Source of the DNA: Sphingomonas yantingensis
GTDB taxonomy: Bacteria > Pseudomonadota > Alphaproteobacteria > Sphingomonadales > Sphingomonadaceae
Direction of reading: 5' to 3'
DNA: 64,000 nt
Assembly (NCBI RefSeq): GCF_014199325.1
Contig: NZ_JACIJJ010000002.1
Span: forward strand, 62,001 to 126,000
Shown here in pieces: positions 34,770 to 43,519 of the stretch; within the stretch, counting starts at the first letter, position 1, and each line of letters starts with the position of its first letter. The notes under the pieces are model-generated. The model was given only the letters and a program-made list of their open reading frames with translations. It had not been told where the DNA came from and did no database searches. Both the position numbers and the translations under genes were made by a program.

Positions 34770-36050
34770 TTGACCGGCGCCCCCGCCAATCGTCCGCCCC
34801 TGTCGCTGCATGTCCCCGAGCCGCGGTTCCGGCCCGGCGATGCCGTCGATTATGCCCATGTCGAGGTGCCCGCCGCAGGCACCGCGCGCCGCCCCGAGCC
34901 GGGTGATGCGGCAGCGAGCTTTCACGAGCTTTCCTTCGGCCTCGTCCGCGTCCTCGATAACGAGAACCACGCGGTCGGCCCATGGGCGCCGCGCCTGTCG
35001 TCCGACATGCTGCGCCAGATGCTGCGCAACATGGCGCTCGTCCGTGCCTTTGACGAGCGGATGTTCCGCGCGCAGCGACAGGGCAAGACCAGCTTCTATA
35101 TGAAGTCGACCGGCGAGGAGGCCGTCTCGGTTGCCGCTGCGATGGCGATGCAGCGCGACGACATGTGCTTCCCCAGCTATCGCCAGCAGGGCATCCTCAT
35201 CACCCGCGACTACAGCCTGGTCGAGATGATGAACCAGATCTACTCGAACAAGGGCGACAAGCTGCAGGGCAAGCAGCTGCCGATCATGTATTCGGCGAAG
35301 GATTACGGCTTCTTCTCGATCTCCGGCAATCTCGCCACCCAGTACCCGCAGGCGGTGGGCTGGGCGATGGCGTCCGCGGCGAAGGGCGACAGCCGGATCG
35401 CCGCGACCTGGTGCGGCGAGGGGTCGACGGCGGAGGGTGACTTCCACTCGGCGTTGACCTTCGCCACCGTTTATCGAGCGCCCGTCATCTTCAACGTCGT
35501 CAACAACCAGTGGGCGATCTCGAGCTTCTCGGGCTTTGCCGGCGCGGAGGCGACGACGTTCGCGGCGCGCGCGGTTGGATACGGCATCGCCGGGCTGCGC
35601 ATCGACGGCAACGATGCGCTCGCCGTCTATGCCGCGACCGAATGGGCCGCCGAGCGCGCGCGCACCAATGCCGGCCCGACGCTGATCGAGCACTTCACCT
35701 ATCGCGCCGAGGGGCACTCGACCAGCGACGATCCGAGTGCCTATCGCTCCGCCGACGAGGCGACGGGCTGGCCGCTCGGCGACCCGATCCGGCGGCTTCG
35801 CGACCATCTGATCGCGCTCGGCGAATGGGACCTCGATGCCCATGCGGCACAGGACCTCGAACTCGCCGAATTGGTCAAGAAAGCGCAGAAGGAGGCCGAG
35901 ACCAACGGCATCCTCGGCCACGGCCTGCATCAGCCGCTCGATACGCTGTTCGACGGCGTGTTCGAGGAGATGCCCTGGCACCTTCGCGAGCAGCAGGCGC
36001 AGATGCTGGCCGAGGAAGAAGCCAGCGGCCGTCCGTGGGCAAGGAAGTGA
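34770..36050 (+). CDS. bkdA1: Branched-chain 2-oxoacid dehydrogenase E1 alpha subunit
   Basis: The 426-aa thiamin-diphosphate subunit decarboxylates 2-oxoacids from Val, Leu and Ile. Seen are FYMKSTGEEAVSVAAA, the cofactor region GEGSTAEGDFHSALTFA to NVVNNQWAI, and the phosphorylation-loop-like YRAEGHSTSDDPSAYR. The extended N-terminus and YSNKGDKLQGKQLP point to the branched-chain type rather than pyruvate. The start is TTG 34770, with GGAGAG 7 nt upstream; the nearby ATG (34765) stops at once. It overlaps the hydrolase gene as GTGA. A TATAAT-like hexamer is at 34702-34707, but without a clear -35. Confidence 0.88.
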   Translation: MTGAPANRPPLSLHVPEPRFRPGDAVDYAHVEVPAAGTARRPEPGDAAASFHELSFGLVRVLDNENHAVGPWAPRLSSDMLRQMLRNMALVRAFDERMFRAQRQGKTSFYMKSTGEEAVSVAAAMAMQRDDMCFPSYRQQGILITRDYSLVEMMNQIYSNKGDKLQGKQLPIMYSAKDYGFFSISGNLATQYPQAVGWAMASAAKGDSRIAATWCGEGSTAEGDFHSALTFATVYRAPVIFNVVNNQWAISSFSGFAGAEATTFAARAVGYGIAGLRIDGNDALAVYAATEWAAERARTNAGPTLIEHFTYRAEGHSTSDDPSAYRSADEATGWPLGDPIRRLRDHLIALGEWDLDAHAAQDLELAELVKKAQKEAETNGILGHGLHQPLDTLFDGVFEEMPWHLREQQAQMLAEEEASGRPWARK

Positions 36051-36877
36051 TCGACCGTCGCACCCTGATCGCCGGTGCGGCGAACGCGGCGGCGCTGCTG
36101 CTCACGCGGCCGGCGCTCGCTGCCGCGGTCACGCCGGTCGAGGAGGAGCTGCGCATCTCGCCCACGCGCACGACCACGCTGTTCGCATGGCGGCCGGCGG
36201 TGTCGCGCGGGACCGTCGTGTTCTCGCATGGCCATGGTTCGTGGCCCGCGCGATATGAGGCACTGGCGACCCGGCTGACCGCGGCCGGCTGGACCGTGAT
36301 CGCGCCCGTCCACGTCGATTCGATGCGCTACCCGGATCGCGCGAAGTTCACGATGCAGGCGAGCTTCGGGGAGCGGATCGCCGACCTCAACGCCGCGATC
36401 GCGGGCGTTCCGGCGGAGCAGCCGGTGGTGCTGGTCGGGCACAGCTTCGGCACGCTGAGCGCGCTCTGCCTTGGCGGGGCGCTGGGCTATATCGCGCCAT
36501 TCCGTGCGCCGCGAGTGAAGGCGGTGCTCGGCTTCTCGACCCCCGGCAAGGTGCCCGGCCTGATCCAGCCTGCCGCCTATACGACGCTTGCCGTGCCGGT
36601 GATGGTCGTGACCGGAACCGAGGATCGCGTGCCCGGCTTCGTCGCCGATCCCGCCGACCATCTGTTCGTCGGCGAGACCGCACCCGGCCCGGCATACACG
36701 ATCGTCGCAAAGGGCGGCGCGCATGAACTTGTCGCCGATGCGGCGGCACTCGCGCGCTATGCGCCGGCAATCGACCGTTTCCTGTCGGGCTACGGCAGCG
36801 GCGACACTAAGGCGCTGGCGGGCCTCGGCAAATGGACGGCGCCTGCGGGCGACCGCTTCGTGGTGAAAGCAGCATGA
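36047..36877 (+). CDS. Exported alpha/beta hydrolase embedded in the bkd operon
   Basis: The 276-aa protein has a twin-arginine-like N-terminus (DRRTLIAGAANAAALLL, then LAAAV), so it is probably exported. The alpha/beta hydrolase fold shows the nucleophile in VGHSFGTLSA, an acid in TGTEDRVPG and a histidine in GGAHELV; HGHGSWPARYEALATRL matches the chlorophyllase/dienelactone-like oxyanion region. The substrate is unknown. The GTG start overlaps the E1 alpha stop and its own stop overlaps the E1 beta ATG, so it is translationally coupled on both sides. A cytoplasmic oxidation complex split by an exported enzyme is odd. Confidence 0.72.
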   Translation: MIDRRTLIAGAANAAALLLTRPALAAAVTPVEEELRISPTRTTTLFAWRPAVSRGTVVFSHGHGSWPARYEALATRLTAAGWTVIAPVHVDSMRYPDRAKFTMQASFGERIADLNAAIAGVPAEQPVVLVGHSFGTLSALCLGGALGYIAPFRAPRVKAVLGFSTPGKVPGLIQPAAYTTLAVPVMVVTGTEDRVPGFVADPADHLFVGETAPGPAYTIVAKGGAHELVADAAALARYAPAIDRFLSGYGSGDTKALAGLGKWTAPAGDRFVVKAA

Positions 36878-37932
36878 CCGACGAGATGATCGAAACCGCC
36901 GCCCCGGCCGAGGGCGAAATCACGCGCATGAACATGATCCAGGCGATCAATTCTGCGCTCGACGTGATGATGGGCCGCGACGACGACGTGCTCGTGATGG
37001 GCGAGGACGTGGGCTATTTCGGCGGCGTGTTCCGCGCGACCGCCGGCCTTCAGCAGAAATACGGCAAGACGCGCGCGTTCGACACGCCGATCACCGAGAT
37101 CGGGATCATCGGCGTCGCGATCGGCATGGGCGCCTATGGCCTGCGCCCCGTGCCGGAGATCCAGTTCGCCGACTATATCTATCCCGCGCTCGACCAGCTC
37201 GTGAGCGAGGCCGCGCGGCTGCGTTATCGCTCGGCGGGGGAGTTCACCGCGCCGATCACCGTGCGCTCGCCTTACGGCGGCGGCATCTTCGGCGGGCAGA
37301 CGCACTCGCAGTCGCCCGAGGGCATCTTCACTCACGTCTCGGGCATCAAGACGGTGATCCCGTCGACGCCCTATGACGCAAAGGGCCTGCTGATCGCCGC
37401 GATCGAGGACAACGACCCCGTCCTCTTCCTCGAGCCCAAGCGCATCTATAACGGTCCGTTCGACGGCAACTGGGACCGCCCGGCCAAGAACTGGTCGAAC
37501 CATCCGGCGGGTGCGGTGCCCGGCGGCTATTACCGGATCGAGCTCGGCAAGGCGGCAACGGTGCGCGCGGGTGGCGACCTCACGATCCTGGCCTATGGCA
37601 CGATGGTGCATGTCGTGCAGTCGGTGGTCGAGGAGACGGGCGTCGATGCCGAGATCATCGACCTGCGCACGCTCGTGCCGCTCGATATCGAGGCGATCGA
37701 GGCGTCGGTGAAGAAGACCGGCCGCTGCATGATCGTGCACGAGGCAACGCGGACCGGCGGCTTCGGCGCCGAGCTGTCCGCGCTCGTCACCGAACGCTGC
37801 TTCCACCATCTGGAGGCGCCGGTCGAGCGCGTGACCGGCTTCGACACGCCCTATCCGCACAGCCTCGAATGGGCCTATTTCCCTGGCCCCGTGCGCATCG
37901 GCCAGGCGCTCAAGAAGATCATGAAGGACTGA
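36874..37932 (+). CDS. bkdA2: Branched-chain 2-oxoacid dehydrogenase E1 beta subunit
   Basis: The 352-aa partner of E1 alpha. It shows MNMIQAINSALDVMM, VLVMGEDVGYFGGVFRAT with the cofactor-contacting Glu, DTPITEIGIIGVAIGM and RSPYGGGIFGGQTHSQSPE, all typical of E1 beta. A C-terminal transketolase domain follows (AYGTMVHVV, DLRTLVPLD). It forms the alpha2beta2 decarboxylase with BkdA1 and hands acyl groups to the E2 lipoyl arm. The E2 start is 2 nt downstream. Confidence 0.92.
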   Translation: MTDEMIETAAPAEGEITRMNMIQAINSALDVMMGRDDDVLVMGEDVGYFGGVFRATAGLQQKYGKTRAFDTPITEIGIIGVAIGMGAYGLRPVPEIQFADYIYPALDQLVSEAARLRYRSAGEFTAPITVRSPYGGGIFGGQTHSQSPEGIFTHVSGIKTVIPSTPYDAKGLLIAAIEDNDPVLFLEPKRIYNGPFDGNWDRPAKNWSNHPAGAVPGGYYRIELGKAATVRAGGDLTILAYGTMVHVVQSVVEETGVDAEIIDLRTLVPLDIEAIEASVKKTGRCMIVHEATRTGGFGAELSALVTERCFHHLEAPVERVTGFDTPYPHSLEWAYFPGPVRIGQALKKIMKD

Positions 37933-37934
37933 CG

Positions 37935-39209
37935 ATGGCGCTGTTCAAGTTCCGCCTGCCCGACATTGGCGAGGGCATTTCCGAGGCCGAGATCGTCGCG
38001 TGGCACGTCAAGGTCGGCGACCGCGTCGAGGAGGATCAGAGCCTCGCCGACATGATGACCGACAAGGCGACGGTCGAGATGGAATCGCCGGTCGCCGGCA
38101 CCGTCGTCGAACTGGCGGGCGAGGTCGGCGACCAGGTGCCGATCGGCTCGACGCTCGTCGTGATCGAGACCGAAGGCGCGGACGAGGCGGCCGAGGCCCC
38201 CGCCGCGCCGGTCACCGAGGCGGTGGTCGAAGCGGAAAATCCCGGCGTCGAGGAAGTCGTCGAGGCACCCGCCCCGACGCCCATGCCTGCGCCCGCGCCG
38301 GTCGTGGCGGCGCCCGCTGCACCCGAGCCAATCCGTGTCGAGGACGAGCGCAAGGTTCTCGCCAGCCCCGCGGTTCGGGCGCGCGCCAAGGACCTCGGCG
38401 TCGACCTCACCCAGGTCCGGCACGAGGGGGCACATGTCCGCCACGCCGACCTCGACGCGTTCCTGCGCTACAACGGCGCGCAGGGCTATCACGCGCCGCA
38501 CGCCAGCCGCGCGCGCGAGGACGAGGCGGTGAAGGTCATCGGCATGCGCCGCCGCATCGCTGAGAACATGGCCGCGTCGAAGCGCGCGATCCCGCACTTC
38601 ACCTATGTCGACGAGATCGACGTGACCGCGCTGGAGGCGATGCGCGGCGACCTGAACGCCAATCGCGGCGGCCGGCCGAAGCTCACCATGCTGCCGTTCC
38701 TGATCGTCGCGATCTGTCGCACGCTGCCCGACTTCCCGATGCTCAACGCCCGCTACGACGACGAGGCGGGCGTGGTGACGCGCTCCGGCCGCGTGCACAT
38801 GGGCATGGCGACGCAGACCGATGCCGGCCTGATGGTCCCCGTGATCCGCGACGCGCAGGACAAGAATGTATGGCAGCTCGCGACTGAGATCAGCCGCCTG
38901 GCCGAAGCCGCGCGCACCGGCAAGGCGAAGTCGGAGGAGCTGTCTGGCTCGACAATCACCGTCACCTCGCTCGGCCCGCTCGGCGGCATCGCGACGACGC
39001 CGGTCATCAACCGGCCCGAGGTCGCGATCATCGGCCCGAACAAGATCGTCGAGCGCCCCGTCTTTGACGGCGACGACATCCGCCGCGCGAAGCTGATGAA
39101 CCTGTCGATTTCGTGCGACCACCGCGTCGTCGATGGCTGGGACGCGGCAAGCTATGTCCAGGCGGTGCGCAAGCTGCTCGAGACGCCAGTGCTGCTCTTC
39201 GCCGACTGA
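37935..39209 (+). CDS. bkdB: Dihydrolipoamide acyltransferase (E2) of the branched-chain complex
   Basis: The 424-aa protein has one N-terminal lipoyl domain (lysine in MMTDKATVEM), an Ala/Pro/Glu-rich linker, a peripheral-subunit-binding domain (ASPAVRARAKDLGVDL) and the catalytic acyltransferase domain with SCDHRVVDGWDAA. It transfers acyl groups from lipoate to CoA. No lipoamide dehydrogenase (E3) follows in the operon, so E3 must come from elsewhere. LipB at 58.7 kb would attach its cofactor precursor. Its stop is 1 nt from that of the convergent DUF1593 gene. Confidence 0.92.
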   Translation: MALFKFRLPDIGEGISEAEIVAWHVKVGDRVEEDQSLADMMTDKATVEMESPVAGTVVELAGEVGDQVPIGSTLVVIETEGADEAAEAPAAPVTEAVVEAENPGVEEVVEAPAPTPMPAPAPVVAAPAAPEPIRVEDERKVLASPAVRARAKDLGVDLTQVRHEGAHVRHADLDAFLRYNGAQGYHAPHASRAREDEAVKVIGMRRRIAENMAASKRAIPHFTYVDEIDVTALEAMRGDLNANRGGRPKLTMLPFLIVAICRTLPDFPMLNARYDDEAGVVTRSGRVHMGMATQTDAGLMVPVIRDAQDKNVWQLATEISRLAEAARTGKAKSEELSGSTITVTSLGPLGGIATTPVINRPEVAIIGPNKIVERPVFDGDDIRRAKLMNLSISCDHRVVDGWDAASYVQAVRKLLETPVLLFAD

Positions 39210-39210
39210 T

Positions 39211-40662
39211 CTACTTGCCGCTCGCCGGCTCGACCGTGACGATGACGCGGGCGTAGCGGGTGAGCGGCGGTGATCCCTTGTCGGTGACGCGAAGAACGAA
39301 ATGCGCCTCGCACTGCCGATCGAAGGCGGGGATGGTGATCGATCGTTCGTAGAGACTTTCCGCGCCCGACAGCTTGATCCCGCCGGGGCAGGTGCCCGCT
39401 TCCGGATAGGCGAACCAGTGATAACTGAGGCTGTCGCCGTCGGGATCGGCCGTCCCCCGCGCGCTGAGCGTCAGCCGATCGCCCGCCCTTGCGGTCAGCC
39501 GCTCGGAATGCCCGAGCCGCACGACTGGCGCATGGTTCGCCTCCCCCGGCGTGCGCGTCGTCCAGTCCATCCGCGCGGCGAAGTCGTTCTGGAAATCGTC
39601 GCGCCAGCGCCAGATCGTCTCGCGATAACCCTCGTACGAGCGCTCGCCGGGTTTGATCGCCGCGCCGTGGGGGCTGGCGAGGGACGGCGTCACCTTGTCG
39701 ATCGCATTGGTCCAGATCGGCCGCGTTTCGGGATCGACCGGTACGCCGCCGTTGAAGCCTTTGGGATCGAGTTCGGCAAGCGGCGGGGTGCGCAGCGTGT
39801 AGCGTCCGCCCCAGCCGCCCCAGTCGGGCCGCTCGGACACGCTCAGGCCGTTGGGGATCAGCGCGAGGAACGAGGGCGTGTCGCCTTCCATGCCATATGC
39901 GACATCGGGATAGGCGGCGCCCAGCGGCCCGTGCTCCTGTTGGATGTTGGCGGCGAGCCAGTCGTTCGAGATCGTCTTGTTATCCGCCCCCTCGACGACG
40001 GTCATGATCCCCGTCCACGTCGCTGCGCCATAGCCGCCGGGGCTGACGATGTAGAACAGCCCGGGAAACTCACGCCGCATCCACGCACCCGAATCGTCCT
40101 GGTCGGAGATGGTATAGACGCGCAGCTTGGCGACCAGCCGCTCTACGTCCGCCGGGGATCGCGTCGCGCGCAGCGTGTGCAGCGCCTGTGCCAGCGTGTT
40201 CGGCCCGCCCCATGCGGTCACCCATAGGGGCCGCGGATCAGGCCGATCGAGTGCGGCGATCAGCCGCCGCGATCCCTCGCTGTCCTTCCCCGCGCCAATG
40301 CCGCCCATGCCATAGGCCGTCTGCCCCCGCGCCACGAGGCGGTCAAGCGCCGCCGCCGCCGGATAGCCCGGCGCGTGCCGCAGCAGGTTCGGTTGCACCT
40401 TGGCGTATTCGCCGATGATCCGCCGGATCGTTTCGGGCGCGGTGCGCGTCTTCATGTGGACGGAGGTGGTGGCGACCAGCCCCTCGATATCGATCTCGTT
40501 CGAATAGAGCAGCAGCCGGATCAGCGACTGGGTGTCGTCGGGTTCGTTCTCGATATCGGTCAGGACGAACAGACGCTGCTTCGGGGCCGCCTGTTGTGCC
40601 TGTGCGGGGGCGCTCGCCAGCGGAACGAGGCAGGCCATCGCCAGCCATTTGCGCAGTCCCAT
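39211..40662 (-). CDS. DUF1593 (Sde182-type) nucleoside-hydrolase-like secreted protein
   Basis: The 483-aa protein has a signal peptide (WLAMACLVPLASAPAQA) and a nucleoside-hydrolase-like domain starting RLFVLTDIENEPDDTQSLIR, in which the Asp cluster recalls the Ca-binding DxDxxxDD of nucleoside hydrolases. A C-terminal Ig/cadherin-like domain ends it. Relatives such as Sde_0182 are linked to polysaccharide binding or degradation. The sequence ahead of the gene, on the minus strand, holds a tandem GATAAC-GATAAC that could be an operator. AGAGGG precedes ATG 40662. Confidence 0.82.
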   Translation of the reverse strand: MGLRKWLAMACLVPLASAPAQAQQAAPKQRLFVLTDIENEPDDTQSLIRLLLYSNEIDIEGLVATTSVHMKTRTAPETIRRIIGEYAKVQPNLLRHAPGYPAAAALDRLVARGQTAYGMGGIGAGKDSEGSRRLIAALDRPDPRPLWVTAWGGPNTLAQALHTLRATRSPADVERLVAKLRVYTISDQDDSGAWMRREFPGLFYIVSPGGYGAATWTGIMTVVEGADNKTISNDWLAANIQQEHGPLGAAYPDVAYGMEGDTPSFLALIPNGLSVSERPDWGGWGGRYTLRTPPLAELDPKGFNGGVPVDPETRPIWTNAIDKVTPSLASPHGAAIKPGERSYEGYRETIWRWRDDFQNDFAARMDWTTRTPGEANHAPVVRLGHSERLTARAGDRLTLSARGTADPDGDSLSYHWFAYPEAGTCPGGIKLSGAESLYERSITIPAFDRQCEAHFVLRVTDKGSPPLTRYARVIVTVEPASGK

Positions 40663-40715
40663 CGCCCTCTCCCCGGTTTCGTTATCGTTATCATCCGCGG
40701 AAACCGAACGTCTCG

Positions 40716-41114
40716 TCAATCGGCCTTGAACGCCTCGAGGATCGGGCAGGGGCCGGGGCCCGCCGCGCTGCACGCGCTGGCGAGGTCCGCGAGGGCCGTC
40801 CGCGCCGCGCACAGCGCAGCGATCTGTTCATCGAGCGCGGCGATCCGTGCGGTCGCCAACCGCCGCACGCCCGCGCGGTCGTTGGCGGCGTCGAGCGCGA
40901 GCAGTTCGCCGATCTGGTCGAGCGTGAACCCCGCCGCCTGTGCCGACCGGATGAAGCGCAGCCGCGCGACATCGCCCGAACCATAGCGCCGGATGCCGCC
41001 GCTCGACCCGCCGCCCGCCGGCCGGTCGGGCAGGCCGATCAGCCCGCGGCGCTGATAATAACGCACCGTTTCCACGCCCACGCCGCCGGCCTCCGCCAGC
41101 GCGCCGATCGTCAT
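40716..41114 (-). CDS. MerR family regulator, mer-like
   Basis: The 132-aa protein has an N-terminal winged helix ([23 protein letters not shown]) and a dimerisation coiled coil, then a metal-loop-like tail. Aligned by eye to mercury MerR, two of the three Hg ligands are kept (C115 and C123, for C117 and C126 of MerR), but the one equivalent to C82 is Arg80; an extra C102 is present. It may sense a different metal or thiol stress. ATG 41114 is chosen because an earlier ATG (41132) lies within the operator. It is divergent from the glutaredoxin fusion gene it probably controls. Confidence 0.85.
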   Translation of the reverse strand: MTIGALAEAGGVGVETVRYYQRRGLIGLPDRPAGGGSSGGIRRYGSGDVARLRFIRSAQAAGFTLDQIGELLALDAANDRAGVRRLATARIAALDEQIAALCAARTALADLASACSAAGPGPCPILEAFKAD

Positions 41115-41117
41115 CGC

Positions 41118-41148
41118 TTGATCCCGTACCATGGTACGGACCCATATG
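41118..41148 (+). promoter_or_regulatory. MerR-type operator-promoter
   Basis: TTGATC (-35, 41118-41123) and CATATG (-10, 41143-41148) are separated by 19 bp, the over-long spacer of MerR-regulated promoters. The spacer holds the perfect 16-bp palindrome CCGTACCATGGTACGG (41124-41139), which matches the half-sites of the classic mer operator (CCGTAC, GTACGG). It reads toward the fusion gene at 41177. Confidence 0.9.
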
Positions 41149-41176
41149 GGGGCGGCCAGCCAGTCGGAGAAGGACG

Positions 41177-42175
41177 ATGACCCGCACCGCAACGCTCTAT
41201 CGCATGGTGATGCCCGGCCACACCTGCCCCTATGGGCTGAAGGCAAGGCATCTGCTGCGCCGCAAGGGCTATGTTGTCGACGACCATTGGCTGACGACCC
41301 GCGAGGAAACCGACGCATTCAAGGCGCAATACGGCGTCGCCACCACGCCGCAGGTCTTCATCGATGGCGAGCGGATCGGCGGCCATGACGACCTTCGCCG
41401 CTTCCTCGGCCTGAAGGTCGCCGATCCGAAGGCGACGACTTATCGCCCGGTCGCAATCCTGTTCGCGCTGACCGCGCTGATGGCGCTGGCGGCGAGTTAC
41501 GCCGCTTACGGCGATGCGCTGACGGCGCGCGCGGGCGAGTGGTTCGTCGCCTTCTCGATGGTCGTGCTGGCGCTGCTCAAGCTGCAGAACGTTGACCGGT
41601 TCGCGACGATGTTCCTCAACTACGACCTGCTCGCGCGCCGCTGGGTCCGGTACGGCCATGTCTATCCCTATGCTGAGGGGCTGGCGGGGCTGTTGATGGT
41701 CGCGGGGATCGCCACCTGGGCGTCGGTGCCGATCGCACTCTTCATCGGGACGATCGGCGCAGTGTCGGTGTTCAAGGCGGTGTATCTCGACAAGCGCGAG
41801 CTCAAATGCGCGTGCGTCGGCGGCGACAGCAACGTGCCGCTCGGTTTCGTGTCGCTGACCGAGAATCTGATGATGATCGCGATGGCACTGTGGATGACGG
41901 CGGGCGCGCTCGGCTGGACGCCGCACGTCGCGCCGCCGACCGCGCACGGCATGACGATGCCGACGAGCGGCGATCCCGACACCGCGTTCATGCAAGGGAT
42001 GATCCCGCATCACCGCAGCGCGATCGACATGGCGAAGGTCGCGCTGCGCGACGGCAAGGACCCCGACGTTCGTGCGCTCGCCGCCGACGTCATCCGCGCG
42101 CAGGATGCCGAGATCGCGCAGATGCAGGCATGGCTTGCCCGCCGCGGCCAACCCGCGGGCGGCATGGCGCACTGA
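41177..42175 (+). CDS. Glutaredoxin / MauE-DoxX membrane / DUF305 fusion protein
   Basis: The 332-aa protein joins three modules. Residues 1-80 are a glutaredoxin-like domain with CPYG at 17-20 and the cis-Pro loop TTPQVFIDG. Residues 85-245 contain four or five membrane segments of the MauE/DoxX type with a KCACVGG cytosolic or periplasmic loop. Residues 270-325 are a DUF305 helical bundle ([17 protein letters not shown]), a fold tied to copper or silver handling. The whole suggests thiol redox coupled to a membrane step and a His-rich metal-binding bundle. It starts 29 nt after a MerR-type promoter, with GGAGAAGG before the ATG. The metal or stress is unknown. Confidence 0.82.
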   Translation: MTRTATLYRMVMPGHTCPYGLKARHLLRRKGYVVDDHWLTTREETDAFKAQYGVATTPQVFIDGERIGGHDDLRRFLGLKVADPKATTYRPVAILFALTALMALAASYAAYGDALTARAGEWFVAFSMVVLALLKLQNVDRFATMFLNYDLLARRWVRYGHVYPYAEGLAGLLMVAGIATWASVPIALFIGTIGAVSVFKAVYLDKRELKCACVGGDSNVPLGFVSLTENLMMIAMALWMTAGALGWTPHVAPPTAHGMTMPTSGDPDTAFMQGMIPHHRSAIDMAKVALRDGKDPDVRALAADVIRAQDAEIAQMQAWLARRGQPAGGMAH

Positions 42176-42200
42176 CACGCCTTCGCCTAAGGTCGCGCGA

Positions 42201-43082
42201 ATGGCCGAGCCCTTGCCCATCGCCTTTGCCCGGCACCTGACGCGCGACCGCCGCCGCTCGGCGCATACCGTGCGCGCCTATCAGGCGACGGCCGAGCGGC
42301 TGCTCGCCTTCCTGCGCGACCATTGGGGCGGGCCGATCGAGGCTGCCGACCTGGTCAAGGCGACTGCCACCGACCTGCGCGCGTTCCTGTCGGTGCGGCG
42401 CGGGGAGGGGTTGTCCAACACCTCCGTCGCGCGCGAATTGTCGGCAACGCGCGCGTTCCTTGCCTTTGTCGGTGCGACGTCCCCGCGCCTCGCCGGCCCG
42501 CGCGTCAAGAAGGGCGTGCCGCGCCCGATCGCCCCGGCCGAAGTGATCGCGCTGGCCGAGGAAGTGTCGGAGGATGCCGCCGAGCCGTGGATCGCCGCGC
42601 GCGACTGGGCGGTGCTGCTGCTCCTCTACGGCGCGGGGCTGCGCATCGGCGAGGCGATGGCGCTGACGCCCGCGATCCTGCCGCTCGGCGAGACGCTGCG
42701 CGTCACGGGCAAGCGCGCCAAGGTGCGGATCGTGCCGCTGCTCCCCGCCGTTCGTGCGGCGGTCGAGGCCTATGTTGCCGCCTGCCCGTATGCGCTGACC
42801 CCGGAGGCACCGCTGTTCCGCGGGGCGAAGGGCGGAGCGCTGTCGCCCGCGATCATCCGCCGGTCTGTGCGCGCCGCCCGGGTGCGGCTGGGCCTGTCGG
42901 ACCGCACGACGCCGCACGCGCTGCGCCACAGCTTCGCCACGCACCTGCTCGGCCGCGGCGCGGACTTGCGCGCGCTTCAGGAACTGCTCGGCCATGCCAG
43001 CCTGGGTTCGACGCAGATCTATACCGCGGTCGATGCCGCGCATCTGCTCGACGTCTATCGCAACGCGCATCCGCGGGCGTGA
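42201..43082 (+). CDS. xerC: Tyrosine recombinase XerC/XerD-type
   Basis: The 293-aa site-specific recombinase has an N-terminal SAM-like DNA-binding domain and a catalytic domain with Arg in GAGLRIGEAMAL, Lys in GKRAKVR, HALRHSF, LLGHASLG and Tyr in STQIYTAV. This is the full RKHRHY set, so it should be active in resolving chromosome dimers at dif. Naming it XerC rather than XerD rests on general resemblance only. No attachment sites or integron parts are seen next to it, so it reads as a housekeeping copy. Confidence 0.9.
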   Translation: MAEPLPIAFARHLTRDRRRSAHTVRAYQATAERLLAFLRDHWGGPIEAADLVKATATDLRAFLSVRRGEGLSNTSVARELSATRAFLAFVGATSPRLAGPRVKKGVPRPIAPAEVIALAEEVSEDAAEPWIAARDWAVLLLLYGAGLRIGEAMALTPAILPLGETLRVTGKRAKVRIVPLLPAVRAAVEAYVAACPYALTPEAPLFRGAKGGALSPAIIRRSVRAARVRLGLSDRTTPHALRHSFATHLLGRGADLRALQELLGHASLGSTQIYTAVDAAHLLDVYRNAHPRA

Positions 43083-43090
43083 GCACGGCG

Positions 43091-43507
43091 ATGCAAGGCG
43101 CGCGGGTGATCCCGCTTTCGGTGATGCTGATGCTGGCGGGGCCGGCGCTTGCCCAGCGTCCGGTACCGCCGCCACCGCCCTCTGAATATGATCCCGTCCC
43201 GGGACCGTTTGGCGTGCTCGTCGATCCGACGGGGGCGATCGAGGATGCCGGCGTGCTGGACAACGCTGTCGCCGGCTGGACCGGACCGGCGTTGTCGGCG
43301 TTTAGCCTCTGTATCCAGCGCGGCGACGGCGATGCCGATGCGTCGAGGATCTGGCAGGCATTTCGCGAAGTCGCCCACGCGCTGACGGCCCGCGGGGCCG
43401 CGATCGTCGTTATCGAGTCGGGTCCTCTGTGCCGGACACCGCCGTTCGCAAGCTGGCGGAATCGCTTCTATGTCGAGGTGCGCGGCGTGATCCGTGCGCC
43501 GTGGTGA
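43091..43507 (+). CDS. Secreted protein of unknown function
   Basis: A 138-aa protein with a signal peptide (MLMLAGPALAQ) followed by a proline-rich stretch RPVPPPPPSEYDPVPGP. The remainder is a small alpha/beta domain with two cysteines (LCIQRG and LCRTPP) that may pair. I do not recognise the family. A GTG at 43079, overlapping the xerC stop, would give a start four codons earlier and coupling to xerC; ATG 43091 is equally plausible. The periplasm is its likely location. Confidence 0.6.
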   Translation: MQGARVIPLSVMLMLAGPALAQRPVPPPPPSEYDPVPGPFGVLVDPTGAIEDAGVLDNAVAGWTGPALSAFSLCIQRGDGDADASRIWQAFREVAHALTARGAAIVVIESGPLCRTPPFASWRNRFYVEVRGVIRAPW

Positions 43508-43519
43508 TCGTTTCGCCGC

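Noticed and set aside
42201..43082. XerC-type recombinase as the integrase of a mobile island
   Set aside because: No direct repeats, tRNA target or cargo genes flank it. The full catalytic set and neighbours look like a housekeeping copy.
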